Below, one piece after another: positions 47,901-59,379 of a stretch of 64,000 nucleotides of DNA. Below the pieces are notes generated by a model. The model was given only the letters and a program-made list of their open reading frames with translations. It did no database searches and was not told where the DNA came from. How positions within the stretch are numbered: the first letter of the stretch is position 1; each line of letters starts with the position of its first letter. This stretch comes from Pseudoips prasinana (Eukaryota > Arthropoda > Insecta > Lepidoptera > Nolidae): positions 27,160,549 to 27,224,548 of the forward strand of contig OX621234.1 in NCBI GenBank assembly GCA_951640165.1, in the 5' to 3' direction. The translations under genes and the position numbers were made by a program.

Positions 47901-50900
47901 TATATATCGTTCAATTTAAGAAAGACTCACTAAAGGAGTGTTCTATTGTGTTACGAGATTTGCATCCCTGCAAAGATATGGCCATGCTTTTCATGCGGCC
48001 CAAACCCAATCCAGTGATAAAACCGGTCAAAATGTTCTACGAGCCTATGCCCAAAATTTGGGGTGACCCTTGACCGCAAGCTGAATTTAAGCGACCACCT
48101 GCGATCTGTGCGTAATGGATGGGTCAAGTATCTAAGCGCTTATTTGACTATACCATGCACAAAGCCAAGTCATTTAGTAATTAAACTAGTCATATACATC
48201 TCGTATTATATAAGCACCGTCGTCCCAGGAACATTTTGGATGATATGGACGACCAGATCACCACTTTATCTTTAGCAATTCAACACTATTGGAAACTGTC
48301 AAAGAGAAAGATGTCTCAGAGTATTATAACCATCATACAGCGATCACTAATCTAGCCACGTACTGTCAAGCGTGGTGATTATGGCATATCTCCGCGGGGC
48401 GATTCACCGGCACCGAAGGTTTCTCGATTGAAATGATGATTTTATTATTTCTGTTGAGCGATTGCCCGATGATTAAATACTATACTTTTATAATTTATTT
48501 TAAAAGTTGTTAATGTAAATTTTTGGACTATAAAAAATTAAATTTTATAGTCCAAGAATTGTGAAATATATCACAATATAAATCGAAACTGAGAAAAAAT
48601 TCTAGGATTATGAATGAAGTCAATTCGCTTTATTCAAATTGCGGGTAATAATTTTACGAACATATGATCTAATGACGACAGTGTAGGAACCGCGACTATC
48701 TGAAATCTACATCAAAAATCAAACTGAATATTATATACCTACCCGTGACGAAAAATAAGTTTTGGTTAGCATGACACTAATTAACAAAAACACACCAACC
48801 TAACCAGGCAAGCATGAGACCGAGTGTGACGATACAATTACAGAATACAGTGAAACTTGAAATTCTTTTGCACACATCCCTGCAACCAATGCACTGTCCG
48901 TAAACGTTGCATTTTGTGATCCTTGCTTCCGGAAAATAATGCCAATTTTAACAACATGTCATACTTATCATAAAAAGACCTGCCATTCACTGCCACACCC
49001 AACTTGTGTCATAACTTATTACTCTTTAGGGTAACAAGCCCGATGATATTATGTAGTATGCTGCCTTGTGAATTTCCAGTACTAATATCACCAGTAAACT
49101 GCTACACCTTGTTCAGTCATTTCATTGTAGCTACCACAATATGCCCACTGCGTAACGAGCTAAGGGAGAGCCACATACGTCGTACAGACGAGCAGTCGAC
49201 AACTATCAGTGGCGGCCCGTACGTTCGTGCTCTAGACCCTCATCGATATCTTTACTTACTTGCTAATATAATTACGTTGTGTCATTGTCATTTAATATCG
49301 AATTGTTTTAACAATGGATTTCATGGTCTTTTTTCCGTGATGGTACCCGTCAGTTCGCCTGGAGACAGAGCCAATACTTCAAAGAAGCGATAGTTATTAA
49401 CGAGTAATAAATCTCTTCGTAATATATCCATTATTATTATACATTAACTACGTATAAATTATTTATTTTATATTTTCTTCCACATCCGTATTTTTCTTTA
49501 TTATTACATTTTCCTTTCGATATATTCCATCGTCTATTTTTATGTAATTTTCACCACGATTTTTGCTATATTAATGTAGGCATGTTGGTGCACTAAACTT
49601 TGCAAATGATGCTTTAGAAAGATTATAAACTTCATTCAAATTCGCTTGCTCTACGAATATATTGAAAAGATTTATAGAAATTTTGCGTATTTTTTCCAGT
49701 TGAGACAGTATTGAAAGAATCGGTACGCATGCTTATATTATTAAAACTTATTAATTGGTACAATATACGTCTGTTGATTGATATGTAGCTAGAAGTTTAA
49801 AAAGTATCTTCAAAAGTGGTTGATACAAGTTTATCTTCTTTCATATTTTACTGTTGTGAATTATGTATTACCGCTTTTATAGATATTGGTTAACCTGTTG
49901 AGTTAAGTATCTTGGGCCAATAAACTTCTGCTTTCAACTGGAATACCTACTTGTAATCCGTATTCTTTTAGAATTAATTTTTTTATAATATATACAATTC
50001 AGTTGAAAGTTAACTATGTACAATATCAAAAAATGTCTTTCCATAATATTTTATAATAACGCAATTCGCAGTGTTTTAATTTTTTATTAATTTTAATAAT
50101 CTAATAAAAAATTGGGCCTCCTTTAAATAAGTACTTAGATATATTATTAGGACAGATTGGAGATATGGGTCACAAAATGAAGAGTAGGTACCATAAACAA
50201 AGAGAATATAACAAACTACATTTAACCACAACATCGGATTTACAATAGTCTACAAAATAAATTAGTTACGCATGGAATGTTAACTTTTCTCGACAATTAT
50301 CTTATATTGTTTTTGGACAGCTCTGAATGAAACATTTCATTTGAGTACATGTAATAATATTATTCATAGAATATAAAATAGTGAAAGAAAATATTGTGAT
50401 CTCAAATTACGAAATCAGAAATTGAATCGTCGGGCTGGAAATACCTAGAACAAATTGCTAAGTATTATTTATTTTATACCAAAAACTACAGTTTCTACTC
50501 TTTTCGTAAGTTAAGGGATAGCCTGCATATTCGCCTGTGGGTGTAATATTCCTATTAGTATATTATTAATAATTGGACACTAAAAAGTAAACATGTAAAA
50601 GTAAATTTCCCTATTGTTTGGGTGATAACTCACATGATTAACTTAAGTCCTGTTTTAAAATAAAATGAACAGGAATAAAAACGATTCCCTGATTGTAGGT
50701 TCAGACCAAAACCGAATTAGGTATTTATTTTTATTTCCAAAGAAAGATATTTTTAGTTATTATATATATTTATATACGGCAACGTTTAATAATAAATAAA
50801 TGTGTAATAGTGTGACTATCACTCCAGATCTTTCCTAATAAAATTGACATTAATTTGTCGCATGTTGCATGCGTTTACACATTTTTTTGCACAAATAATA

Positions 50901-53900
50901 AGATGGTAAATTCAAACCTTCAACTACAATAAAATATAAAACCACTTCGGTAATAGAAGCACTCTTAAAAACAATGTAAACACCAGCATTCAAATTCATT
51001 AATATATATTTAAAGCAGTGAATTAATATAATTAATTAACTATAGAAATTCTGGGCAATCTAAATGCCAACTATACTGTTTTGTACAGTATTATCCTGTT
51101 TTTTACTAAATTATACTTTTTACTGTTGAACAAAAATAAAGTAAAAAGAATACTGTTTACATTTATTTAATTTTTCAGTAATGAATGCTAAGTGGCAGGA
51201 GGATAAAAAATTAGCTACACATTTGTGTTATAACAGTGATGAGGCGTATGAAGTTTTTAAAAATATCTCGTTCAGAGATCACAGGGTCTCACAGGTATCC
51301 ATTTAAAAACGCCATTCGATCCAGTAAATTAGATATTCAAGATGGTGGCCACTGATTTTAAATATTGACTTTAAAATTATTAATAGGCCGCTAGATAGTA
51401 TAGAAAACAGAAACAAAACTAGAAAATAACCTGTTCGACAACAGATAATAAATAATGTAATTCACACTTAAGGAAAATACCTTTCCAAAACAAACTTTCC
51501 AAAAAAATATTGTTTAAATTTTCAGTAGATTTTTGATCTGGTTATTTATTTATACTATTAAGCATTTTCGATATTTTCAAAGTTTTCGTTGACATGAGAA
51601 TGCCCTTTTGAATATATTAAAAAGGGAGTCGTACATTTCTAATGCTCAATAAGTTTTACTATAGCTTAATTCGCAAAGCGTCGGAGGGTTTATCCAGAAC
51701 AAGCAAATTAATATCTTATCGGTGTTGGTTTCATTAAAATTGATAAGAATATTTTATTAATAAAATCTACCATATTTTTTTAATTTTTGGCTAATTGCTA
51801 ACATTTACATTGTTTGGAGGAGTTAGTAATACACACCTAATAACTTTATTCTAGTTTGGAATAGAATTTATCTTCGAAAGCACCTTAGATTGTTTGACGT
51901 GTGTTCATATTTCTTTTAATTTTATTATATTCATTTTATGATTTATGTATATTTGTTTTATTAATCATCGTCATTTTTCTCGATTATTATCCTATGTGTT
52001 GTGAAATATGAAAACGTCGTCATAGTTTGTATTACGAGCATGTTGTATTAGTAGTAGTGTTTTTAATAATAGTTTGTGCATCTTGCCGTTTTCTATTCTG
52101 TTGCAGCGCCTTCTGGCTATCAGGAGCAGCACACACGACCCCGACCTTCTGGATATAAATAAACTCTCTTAATACCTTATAGCTCCCTATTCTACAAAGC
52201 TCATTATATACCACCCTACAGGACTGCACCATCTATCCTTCTTTATGTGTTTAGAAACATAAAAACTTTACAATCTAATTATGAAAGATACATTTATAGT
52301 GCTCCTTTCAATCCTCAAAGTAGGTATATGTCCCTTAGTTCTATATATACCTTATTTTAATTAATAACCCACATCTCTGGAGCACAGGTAATTATATAAC
52401 ATTTGTATGTCATACGCTTTTCAATACATTTACCGTTATTTCAAATTATTATTACAATACTGCACTTAAAGATCAAGTTTACTCATAGTAGCGAGCGCAG
52501 TTATCCACTTTGAGCTTGTATTAGATTAGATTTTAATTAAAGTGCCACTTGGACATTAGCTTCCTTATAAGTAGAATATTTTTAAATCGGAATCTTGTAT
52601 TTACTATTCACACTTTTAAAATTTTTGACTAATGGCAAAATCATCACAATTGTTAAGAGTGAATACATAAATAATTTAATAATTTACCAACACAGTTTTT
52701 CTTCTTATATGCATTTGAGTCACTAATTAAATCGTTATGTTATATGTATTAATCACATTCAGTCAAGTGTATTTATCTACCAGTCGATATGTATCTCTTG
52801 TAATTATTGCTTCACTTGTACGACATCTCCGATGACCACCATGTTTCAGTTTTACTTTCCACTACTATATAGGCTGCTCGACTACACTTCCTTTCCATTT
52901 TTTGCCATTGAATATTACCGTAAATAAAATATATTTATCCGTTAATAAATAATTAAATATGCAATCAATTTATTCGACGGCAAAAAAGAGAGGCATTCGC
53001 CTTTTTCGTTTCTAAGTATTTTATTCATTTTGAATGATTGTGGTCGCATTAAGACATTTAGCTCTATACATCATTGTGAATACTAAGTGTTCTTAATGGT
53101 CGTACAACATGAATGATTGTTACTAAATGTTTATTTCCGATAAATGTTATGTTCTAAAAGCGCGGTTGCAATATGCTTTTTGATTCCGCTAGAAATTAAC
53201 TGAAACGCCGACGTGAGTATCGGAGAATCGAGCGGGGGCTTACTTGCAACCGCGGTTTTAAAATGTCTGTTGGAGATCGGCGGGCACAGCTAGAAGTGCG
53301 TGGAATGGTGCGCAGGGCACCAGCGGTGGCTGCCCCGGGCGAGGTGGTCCGGGCCGCGGAGCATCGGAGCTGCGGCCAGAGAACGCCCTCGACGCTCTAC
53401 TAGACGAGCTGCAGACGTTTGCAAAGCCAGCGGAGCGAGCGCGCGGCGAGCCACCACTGCGCCGCCTGCACTCATACCCCAGTGGCAGCGACACAGACGC
53501 GTCACCGCCGGTGCGTGCGCGGGGCCAGCATCCACCCAAGCCGCCCGTACCCGAGCGCCACCCCGAGTTGCTGGCCCTGGCCACTCGCCGCGCGCCGCCA
53601 CCACCTCCGCCGCGCACGTCCAGCCGCAGCCCGCTAGCCTCGCCCACATCACCACCTTCACCACCCCGACCCGACGCCCATTCCGACGACGACAAGGCCG
53701 CGTCTCGCCAGACACTCCTCGAGCAACGTCACCAAGAGCTTTTGAAAAAGCAGAAAGCTCTGCAAGAGCAATACGCCCGTCTTCAAATGATCCAACGTAG
53801 TGGCTCTGCGCTGCCGGTCGCCGCGCAGCCCGATCTCAAAAAGACGGGTAGCGAGTCTAACCTGCTGAGCAAGATGAACCTGAACCTGGCGCCGGCTGCT

Positions 53901-54035
53901 CTCACCGGGAGCATGACGCACCTGGCCGCCGACGACCGAAACAAGTGCACGGATGCCGCGCAGCGCGACCTGAGCGCCAAGGTAGTGGACTCTGGAGCCA
54001 CTACAAATAAGGTTTACGAGACTGACATACTGTGA
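33811..54035 (+). CDS. SKT/SRCIN1-family coiled-coil adaptor, 3' part (CG32809-like)
   Basis: Thirteen exons chain in phase: 33811-33934, 35087-35222, 35765-35860, 36098-36267, 37911-38000, 39127-39189, 39508-39668, 39811-39930, 41620-41729, 43208-43349, 44038-44138, 45971-46118 and 53316-54035, giving 726 residues without the cassette. Family hallmarks from KIAA1217/SRCIN1 are clear: MERQLANLTGLVQKAL, KSVSFEKSVSFSDD, LNVTPDFFNQLRVLQKQSRD, LTREEELYRQDMLLLENDL, ADVERIAMVL, KFPILQETMK and EEEPERLELALRRCKKLTG. The last exon adds ENALDALLDELQTF, proline runs, SRSPLASPTSP, a coiled coil (QRHQELLKKQKALQEQYARL) and the end KVYETDIL, which could bind a PDZ domain. Vertebrate relatives are cytoplasmic cytoskeleton and Src-signalling adaptors. 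The N-terminal half is not visible. The final acceptor (gtgcgcag) lacks a pyrimidine tract, so its exact start is tentative. Confidence 0.93.
34165..34430. other. GC-rich island in SKT intron
   Basis: This stretch is far more GC-rich than the surrounding intron (ctgcgccggccaaaccg, ctcccggggggccgaac, ggtaaccggccgcc). It is open in one frame on each strand (83 and 95 codons), but neither protein is recognised and no good splice acceptor precedes it. It could be a mobile-element fragment or an intragenic regulatory or promoter region. Confidence 0.4.
36518..36574 (+). CDS. Probable 57-bp cassette exon of the SKT-family gene
   Basis: Acceptor ttttcctgcactcag and donor tttc|gtaagt bound 19 codons. 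Entered in the phase of exon 36098-36267, it reads DAARFTSMERPPKLGRDKF with no stop. It leaves in the same phase, so it can be included or skipped without shifting frame before 37911. Good splice sites, symmetric phase and a coding-like peptide just before the conserved SVSFEKSVSF segment support it. Inclusion changes the first codon of the next exon from Glu to Gln. It adds a short basic segment between the coiled coil and the serine-rich stretch. Confidence 0.7.
40495..40670 (+). repeat. Dispersed repeat (family E), copy 3, in intron
   Basis: It starts ttctcggtcgtgtcacta (as at 14,150), contains cattataatatgtcctgcgc (as at 17,521) and continues gactggccgccgtggctgaa. Confidence 0.65.
41841..41910. 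repeat. (GT)n microsatellite in SKT intron
   Basis: More than 25 GT units with a few GC or GTAT interruptions, about 110 bases after the 5' splice site at 41729. The Cys-Val and Thr-His open frames across it are artefacts of the repeat. Confidence 0.95.
42060..43137 (-). mobile_element. 5'-truncated LINE in SKT intron, antisense
   Basis: Read on the minus strand from about 43,137: LNIEKTKYLAFTHKA, VSIKYLGIIIDQSLSFKSHI, RLRKLIYIFKNLRGSADKNT, YCILAWGGSN, EVERAQRAVLKLAARLPFR and VRQSFIMRTVLKKH, with the frame open to 42,398. The 3' UTR ends gaataaatgacttattatt near 42,060. It is the same clade as the copy at 1,130-2,345. The frame is intact from about 42,838, with one join before that, so the insertion is fairly recent. 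It occupies most of the intron between exons 41620-41729 and 43208-43349. Confidence 0.88.
43829..43962. repeat. 134-bp foldback MITE in SKT intron
   Basis: Arms of about 37 bases (acgaaataattataaatatt and its complement at 43943-43962, continuing through cagcgccaaacttacaat) enclose a second hairpin (atataatattgggcata / tatgcccaatattatat). Arms differ at one or two positions. It ends 75 bases before the 3' splice site at 44037. Confidence 0.9.
44524..44576. repeat. 20-bp stem hairpin in SKT intron
   Basis: aatgatcataatgcggaaac (44524-44543) is the exact complement of 44557-44576, with a 13-base loop. Confidence 0.9.
44860..45010 (+). repeat. LINE 3' UTR-type repeat (family H), copy 1
   Basis: It shares catcatactgcgataaccca and gtggcgattatggcatat with 48,330-48,395 and ends gctgatatgatgattg, a common 3' end of lepidopteran LINEs. 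No coding part is attached. Confidence 0.6.
46317..46340 (+). CDS. Possible alternative terminal exon of the SKT-family gene
   Basis: A strong acceptor (aacatttattttcag) is followed in phase 0, matching the donor at 46118, by the codons TDYEKPS and a stop (46338-46340). Use of this exon would end the protein right after the coiled-coil core, without the proline-rich 3' exon. The first AATAAA I see downstream is at about 47,785, so a terminal exon would be long. Confidence 0.4.
   Translation, partial: TDYEKPS
46341..47965. other. SKT intron, no further recognised feature
   Basis: AT-rich DNA. The frames at 46,927-47,178 and 47,294-47,497 show no recognisable domain. Confidence 0.5.
47970..48285 (+). 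pseudogene. Degenerate Jockey-type LINE reverse transcriptase fragment
   Basis: GVTLDRKLNLSDHLRSVRN (about 48,058-48,115, one frame change at the start) followed by LVIKLVIYISYYISTVVPGTFW corresponds to the LGVTLD..L.W..H...V block and the thumb region of Jockey-clade reverse transcriptases. Several changes and frame breaks follow. Confidence 0.65.
48300..48445 (+). repeat. LINE 3' UTR-type repeat (family H), copy 2
   Basis: The blocks catcatacagcgatcactaa and gcgtggtgattatggcatat match 44,888-44,933, and it ends ttgaaatgatgatt. It directly follows the Jockey-type coding fragment at 47,970-48,285, which suggests the two are one element. Confidence 0.6.
48450..53315. other. SKT intron, mostly featureless
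   Basis: It includes a short hairpin near 48,522-48,556 (ttggactataaaa and its complement). A 112-bp acceptor/donor-bounded frame at 51,181-51,292 is discussed under findings. The 129-codon frame at 49,004-49,393 is not recognised. GC content rises sharply from about 53,200 into the final exon. Confidence 0.5.
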
Positions 54036-56185
54036 CCTTGTAGTCGATGCTTCATATCTGTCTAATTAATTATATTTGTATCGTTAATAGTAAAGACATT
54101 GAACATCTCGTTATTAATTGAGTTTGACATTTATATAGCTTTAAGCATTTCTTGTTTTAAAATTGTTTCATGTTGCGTTGAAAGTTCAGTATTTTTATTA
54201 AGTTTGTTCGTTATAAGAATACTTCAATTTGTTGTTACACTTGTAAATTTAGATTAGCACTCTGAATAATAATTCAACCACATCATTAATGACGATTAAA
54301 GCCAGTCTCACGGAATAATGAATTACACACCTAAACATAAGTAAATGTGTCGAATCAAAACAAAAAGCAAAAAAAATGTAAACCATACATGTTGTCTTAT
54401 AGAAAGTATTCATTAGAATGCATGTCTTTAAAATAGTACATCGTAACTGTAATTAACAATCTGACTATATCTTGCCATTTACTTATAATCTAAATCCACA
54501 AGCAGGCACCGTAAGAAGTAGTACTTAACCCACTAATGTATATACATACACTAATAGCTATAACTTTACCCCTAACCTAGCTCCTAAAGTTTCTACTTAA
54601 TATAACATGTACCATTGTACCCATAAGATATCTTCAAAGTTTAGTGCCAAAAGTACTTTCTATACCTTTTCGTTGAATATATTACATACATGTACTACTT
54701 TTGAAAATAAGCAACACACAGTATATTTAATTCCTCTAAATTCGAAGCGGACTATTGTTACCAGCCATTTGAACACCTACAAAAAAGTTCCACTTCTTTA
54801 AACTCTACCCAAACTAAGTATTTAATATTTTTGACGGCTCGTAATTAAAAATAATTTTTCGGAAAATTAGTATATATGAACTGTGATAAGAAAAAGTTAC
54901 CTAATTTAAATGCATAAGAATTGAATTGCTAACAAAAAAATCGTCGCTTCTTTTCTTTCCAAATTTTATTTTTTAACAGAGAACTTGATTCGCGCATAAC
55001 TTTTATAAAGTAACATTTCATCGATGAATCGCAACGCTGTCAATTTTTAAATAGCAGCTTACCCGTACTCGCATGAATTATCCGTCATAAATGTTAATTA
55101 TAGTTAAACAAATATTATGCATTAAAGCTATAGAATAAAAGCGATCAGATGGATGAAATATTGAAATAAACGAGTGATATTGTTGTAAAATTTATGCGTT
55201 AAAATATCCTTATTTTTAGACTCGAAATATATCTACATTAGAAAGTGTAATAGTCTAGATCTTTAGTCATAGATCTATATATTATACCAAATAAATGTTT
55301 GCGCTTTTTGAATGTCTGTTGCAAGTCACCTAAATAAGAAGAAAAAAAAACAATTATTGCACAACAATTTCAAGCACTTAGGACTTAATTTCTACGGATA
55401 ACATTTAACAAATAAGAAGACTACGCAAATACTACGTAGACTAATTTATCATGTTTTTACGTGATTATTTGATGCTTTTTTGAGCTTTGATCGCTATACT
55501 TTTTATGGCTATACACGACATAGAAAATAATGTGTAGAAGAATTATATTTTCACACAAAGAAAACTGATGATATTTTACCAATCTTACCACCGTGATATC
55601 ATTGCAGTTTACATCAATAATTATATAACATCAATAGTTATATACTAATTAGGTAATTGTCCTTTATATTTTCCTTTCTACATTCCTTTCGATTGTGAAT
55701 GAATTAAGTTCAATTTAATTTCTAATGTTTTTAATTTGTAGGTAAATAGGTACTAATATTAATATAAATATATACCTACTTTTGTTTTCAATATCTCACA
55801 AAAACGTGCCAAATAAACGCTTTTCCACGTATACAAATATTTCGTTTGTGTATTATTATCAAAACTTATTTTATACACATACATATATATTTGTAAGTAA
55901 TATATTTTTAATATGTAGCGCGCACGAAAAATTTTATAAAACAATTTAAACTAGCTAAATATTAATTCTTTCGATAATTTATCGATTTAAATAAGTATCG
56001 GAAAACAATTTCTAGCTTAAAGCATTATTATACCTTTATTGTATTCTGTTGTTACTGTAATAATATTATTATTATACACTATTTTTATTGTTTAGTTCTA
56101 ATGAAAAATCATGTTAACTGTAAAGTTAAATACAAAATAGCTTGAAAAGGTTTTAATGTGAAATAAATAAAGAAAGTTATTTCGA
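54036..56185 (+). other. 3' UTR region of the SKT-family gene
   Basis: The last exon's stop is at 54033-54035. Downstream is AT-rich unique-looking DNA with AATAAA at about 55,290 and a paired signal at 56162-56171 (aataaataaa), either of which could end the transcript. No repeat is recognised until the LINE at 56.5 kb. Confidence 0.55.
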
Positions 56186-56544
56186 GTTTTTATATTTTCT
56201 CCTATTATGCCACAACGTAATGAATTCATGTGTATGGCTTGTATTGAATTCTAGTTTCAAGAACTTCATAAGTATATGCTGCTTCATGCATTCGTATGCA
56301 AAAGAAAACTTAATTAAATATAAAGAAAAATGTCGGTAATGGGCTAAATCGTGGTTTCATATTCCTCCTATTTCATCCACCAAAACTGGACTGATTTCAA
56401 ATAAATCTTTATTTAGTTCAATTAAGAAAATCCAGCTATGGCCCGTATGTCTAGTATTTTTAATATTATTGTTTATTTATTCTCCCTATTTGGAGAGCTT
56501 ATTTAGTAAAATTAGACCTAAAAATAGGGCGCTTAAATAAACAA

Positions 56545-58015
56545 TATAATAATAATAATAAAAAATCTTTTATTTTTTGACACATATTTTAGGATCAATT
56601 ACAAATTACAAGATTACAGGTTAATAATAGGTTGTACAGATATGTTATGGTGACTGGAGCTGGTACTACAACTACCCTGTGTTACAAGTCTCCAGACCTC
56701 CAGCTCGGACAGGTGAGATATTTTCCTAAACTAATTTACACTGTGTTATTCAAGACAAACATTTATTTAATTATTATTATTAATAAGTAATTATAAAGGT
56801 AAGTAGGTACTTTGTGCTTTGTGTGTATGTGAGTGAGTTTAAGAGGAAATAAAATTTTGGTAGGTGATGGTAATTATTTATGAGTTCTTCTGTAGCGTTG
56901 AAGTAGACCGTTTTAAGCCGACCATTGTTTGTCAGTACATAAATACCTAACATGTTATTAGCTCTGTTAAATGGAGCTTAGAAAACCTCCTAGAAACTTA
57001 AAAAACCTTGGAGCAACGTTTGTGTTAAAAAAATGAGATGGGCTAACTGCACAGTTGCGCCTTTTGATTACGATATATTTCGGTTTATAGGATAGCTCCA
57101 TATGCTCACGAATTATAGTATTTTGTATGAAAAGTTATCGTATGATTAGTACTTTGCACTGTTGGTAGAAGTCTGCAGATGGAATGCGGAAGGATAGAAA
57201 TTGACTGAATTTTAAGATGGCACCTCTTTCTAATTTTATCAGATATGTTTCAGGAGCACCAATTCAATAAGAATACATTAAGTTATTATCAATTTTACTA
57301 GTTAAAAGTATACCATAATAATAACGTTGATATTATTATCTGCAAAATGTCTGAGATTATTAAAGTTACAAATAAAAATTGTTGACAACTTAGTTTATGA
57401 TCAAATTGCACGCCTAAATATTTTGTTGTTTTTGTTTAAGTCAGAGTTAGACGTACGTACGTTACGTATATTTATAACGGTCAGGACAGTGGTGGTATGT
57501 TGTGCTTAGTGATGGGTTTACGTCTGTATGCTTTTTTGGCAAAGGAATATATTCAGATTTGATCACGTTAATGTTGAATACTTCTTCCTAATTTGCGTGG
57601 AAAAGTAAGGTAGTGTCATCGGCAAAAGTGATGATCTTGATGAAACGGAGTTCCTGGTTACAGAGATCATCGATGTACGCCAAAAAAAGCGTAGAGCCAC
57701 ATATACTGCCTTATGGTACACCATAGATAATCAATCGCAAGGTCGTCACTAAACCCGTCAGCGACTTTTACTCCCTGGAAGCGGTTATTGAGATAAACTG
57801 CAATCAACTTTTCTAACATCAACATTACCTTTTTTCTTTACAGTAGTGGAATAGAGACTGTATCGTACGCTTTCGCTAGGTCTAAAAAAGTTACTAAAAC
57901 ATTCTGTTTCTTATCCAGATTGGTTGATATATGACTGAGTAGTTCATGAACAGCATTGTGAGACCCTTGCTTGGAACCATTGTGAACGGTGAAATTAGTT
58001 TGCTGGATTTGATTC
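56545..58015 (-). mobile_element. Degenerate LINE with reverse transcriptase remnants
   Basis: Read on the minus strand from about 58,015: NGSKQGSHNAVHELL, VLVTFLDLAKAYDTVSIPLL, RFQGVKVADG, LFLAYIDDLCNQ and IITFADDTTLLFHAN, in three frames with several stops. These are reverse transcriptase palm blocks including the catalytic FADD. A more decayed C-terminal part follows. The 3' end is aaaaaataaaagatttttta followed by (TTA)n near 56,550. It carries N-terminal palm parts that the copies at 1.1 and 42 kb lack. Inactive. Confidence 0.75.
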
Positions 58016-58017
58016 AA

Positions 58018-58150
58018 GATTCAAATTCATTTATTCCATAAAAATATTACATTTGTGTGGAATCGTCAATATTTTTTTACCCTACCGTGCAGTGCATAAC
58101 GTGGCAGCTACTGAGAACCACTGCCAGTATACTCAGTAGGAATCCTTTTA
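58018..58150 (-). repeat. Dispersed repeat (family F), copy 2
   Basis: The complement reads tggcagtggttctcagtagct, ggtagggtaaaaaaatattga and ttccacacaaatgtaatatt, then ggaataaatgaatttgaat. It aligns with 31,862-31,985 in opposite orientation. Confidence 0.7.
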
Positions 58151-59375
58151 TTAAAATATTTATTTCTTACATAAAATTACATTGTATTTAAATGTGTTAA
58201 TTTAGAGCGACTCAATCCCAAGCTTTTGAGGTAACTAACTAGTTATTTATTTATTTGTTTTTCCAATATTTTAAGTACAGGTGATGCAAATTGACTTATA
58301 ATTCTGACATTTATACCCTGCTTCTTCCCTTCATGAGATCGATCTATGTGAGATTCAGATTGAAGTATAATGCATTAAAGGTAATTGGTAAAAAATAGAA
58401 ACAGGAGAGTAAGCAATACGACCAAAATTATATTTGATTTGGTCTTATTTATTTCACAGTAAACACTGTTAGGACTAGGCAACTGTTGATTTTGAAGAGT
58501 GGTTGACCAGTACTACTGACGCCGTTAGTCATGACTCATCTTCTGATTTAGTAATTGTTCTGTTTGTATTAAGTTGAGAATAGTAACAATAACGAATCAC
58601 AGATAAATCGTCCAGCGGGTCCAGAATCAGCACCCTCTACCAACCCGGGGTAGGCACTCTGCGTTAAGCTACGAACGATACTCACTGGTAGATCAAATTT
58701 AGGATTCCCTTGCTAACACCCTTTAGATTTCCCAATTATGAGATTAGAAGCACAGATACTCTGTATATAAACTATTATGTATATTTGATTCGCAGCTCTT
58801 GCTATATATAATCTAGCAATATTTTGTCAATGGAGGATTTATTGCGAAGTTTTTGTACAAAAAACCACTTCGTTTCATTGGCTATAAAATCTAGAACGGT
58901 GATAAAATAAGTAACAAGGCTAAGGATAACTGCAAGGCCATTCAGTGGAATATTCTGTATGGCACTTCCGGTCTGTTACAGATATGCAATCGTTTTTTGA
59001 ACAGTAAGACTACTACTACTACTACTAATTAACCCATTGGGGTTCTAACTTAGGCCGAATGCGATTATTGACGTGAGAGGACACTACTGCGAATTGACAA
59101 AAAAAATCTCAGATTATTAAAAGTCGCTAAAGTATTTTCAATGATCGCCCAGGTGGAATACATGTGTCCGGCAACATGGCACCAACAGCGTGATGATCAA
59201 GCAAGCGGCCAGTGTAGCAGACTAAGAAACTTAAATTTAGTAGCCAATTGACTGCTATATAGTTCTTACAATCTATTATAATAATATATTTAATTCAGAC
59301 AAAGTCCAAAGTGTGTTAGTAAATAATTTCCTTAAAAAATATTATTAGTAAATATAAATAACTCACACTAAAAAG
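58151..59375. other. Intergenic, family C fragment and (CTA)n run
   Basis: A family C-like repeat lies at about 58,608-58,740. A short (CTA)n microsatellite is at 59,011-59,028. No gene is seen. Confidence 0.5.
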
Positions 59376-59379
59376 AAAC

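Noticed and set aside
49004..49393. 129-codon plus-strand open frame in an SKT intron, with AG before a short tail and AATAAA near 49,405
   Set aside because: No family resemblance. The candidate terminal exon FAWRQSQYFKEA has a weak acceptor, so it looks coincidental.
52040..52200. LTR-like segment starting tgttgtattag and ending attctaca with a TATA-like gatataaataaa
   Set aside because: No target duplication at the edges and no second copy; evidence too weak to call.
53258..53921. Several Arg/Ala/Pro-rich open frames on both strands over the last SKT exon
   Set aside because: Shadows of GC-rich coding DNA. Only the frame reading ENALDALLDELQTF to ETDIL matches the family and the upstream phase.
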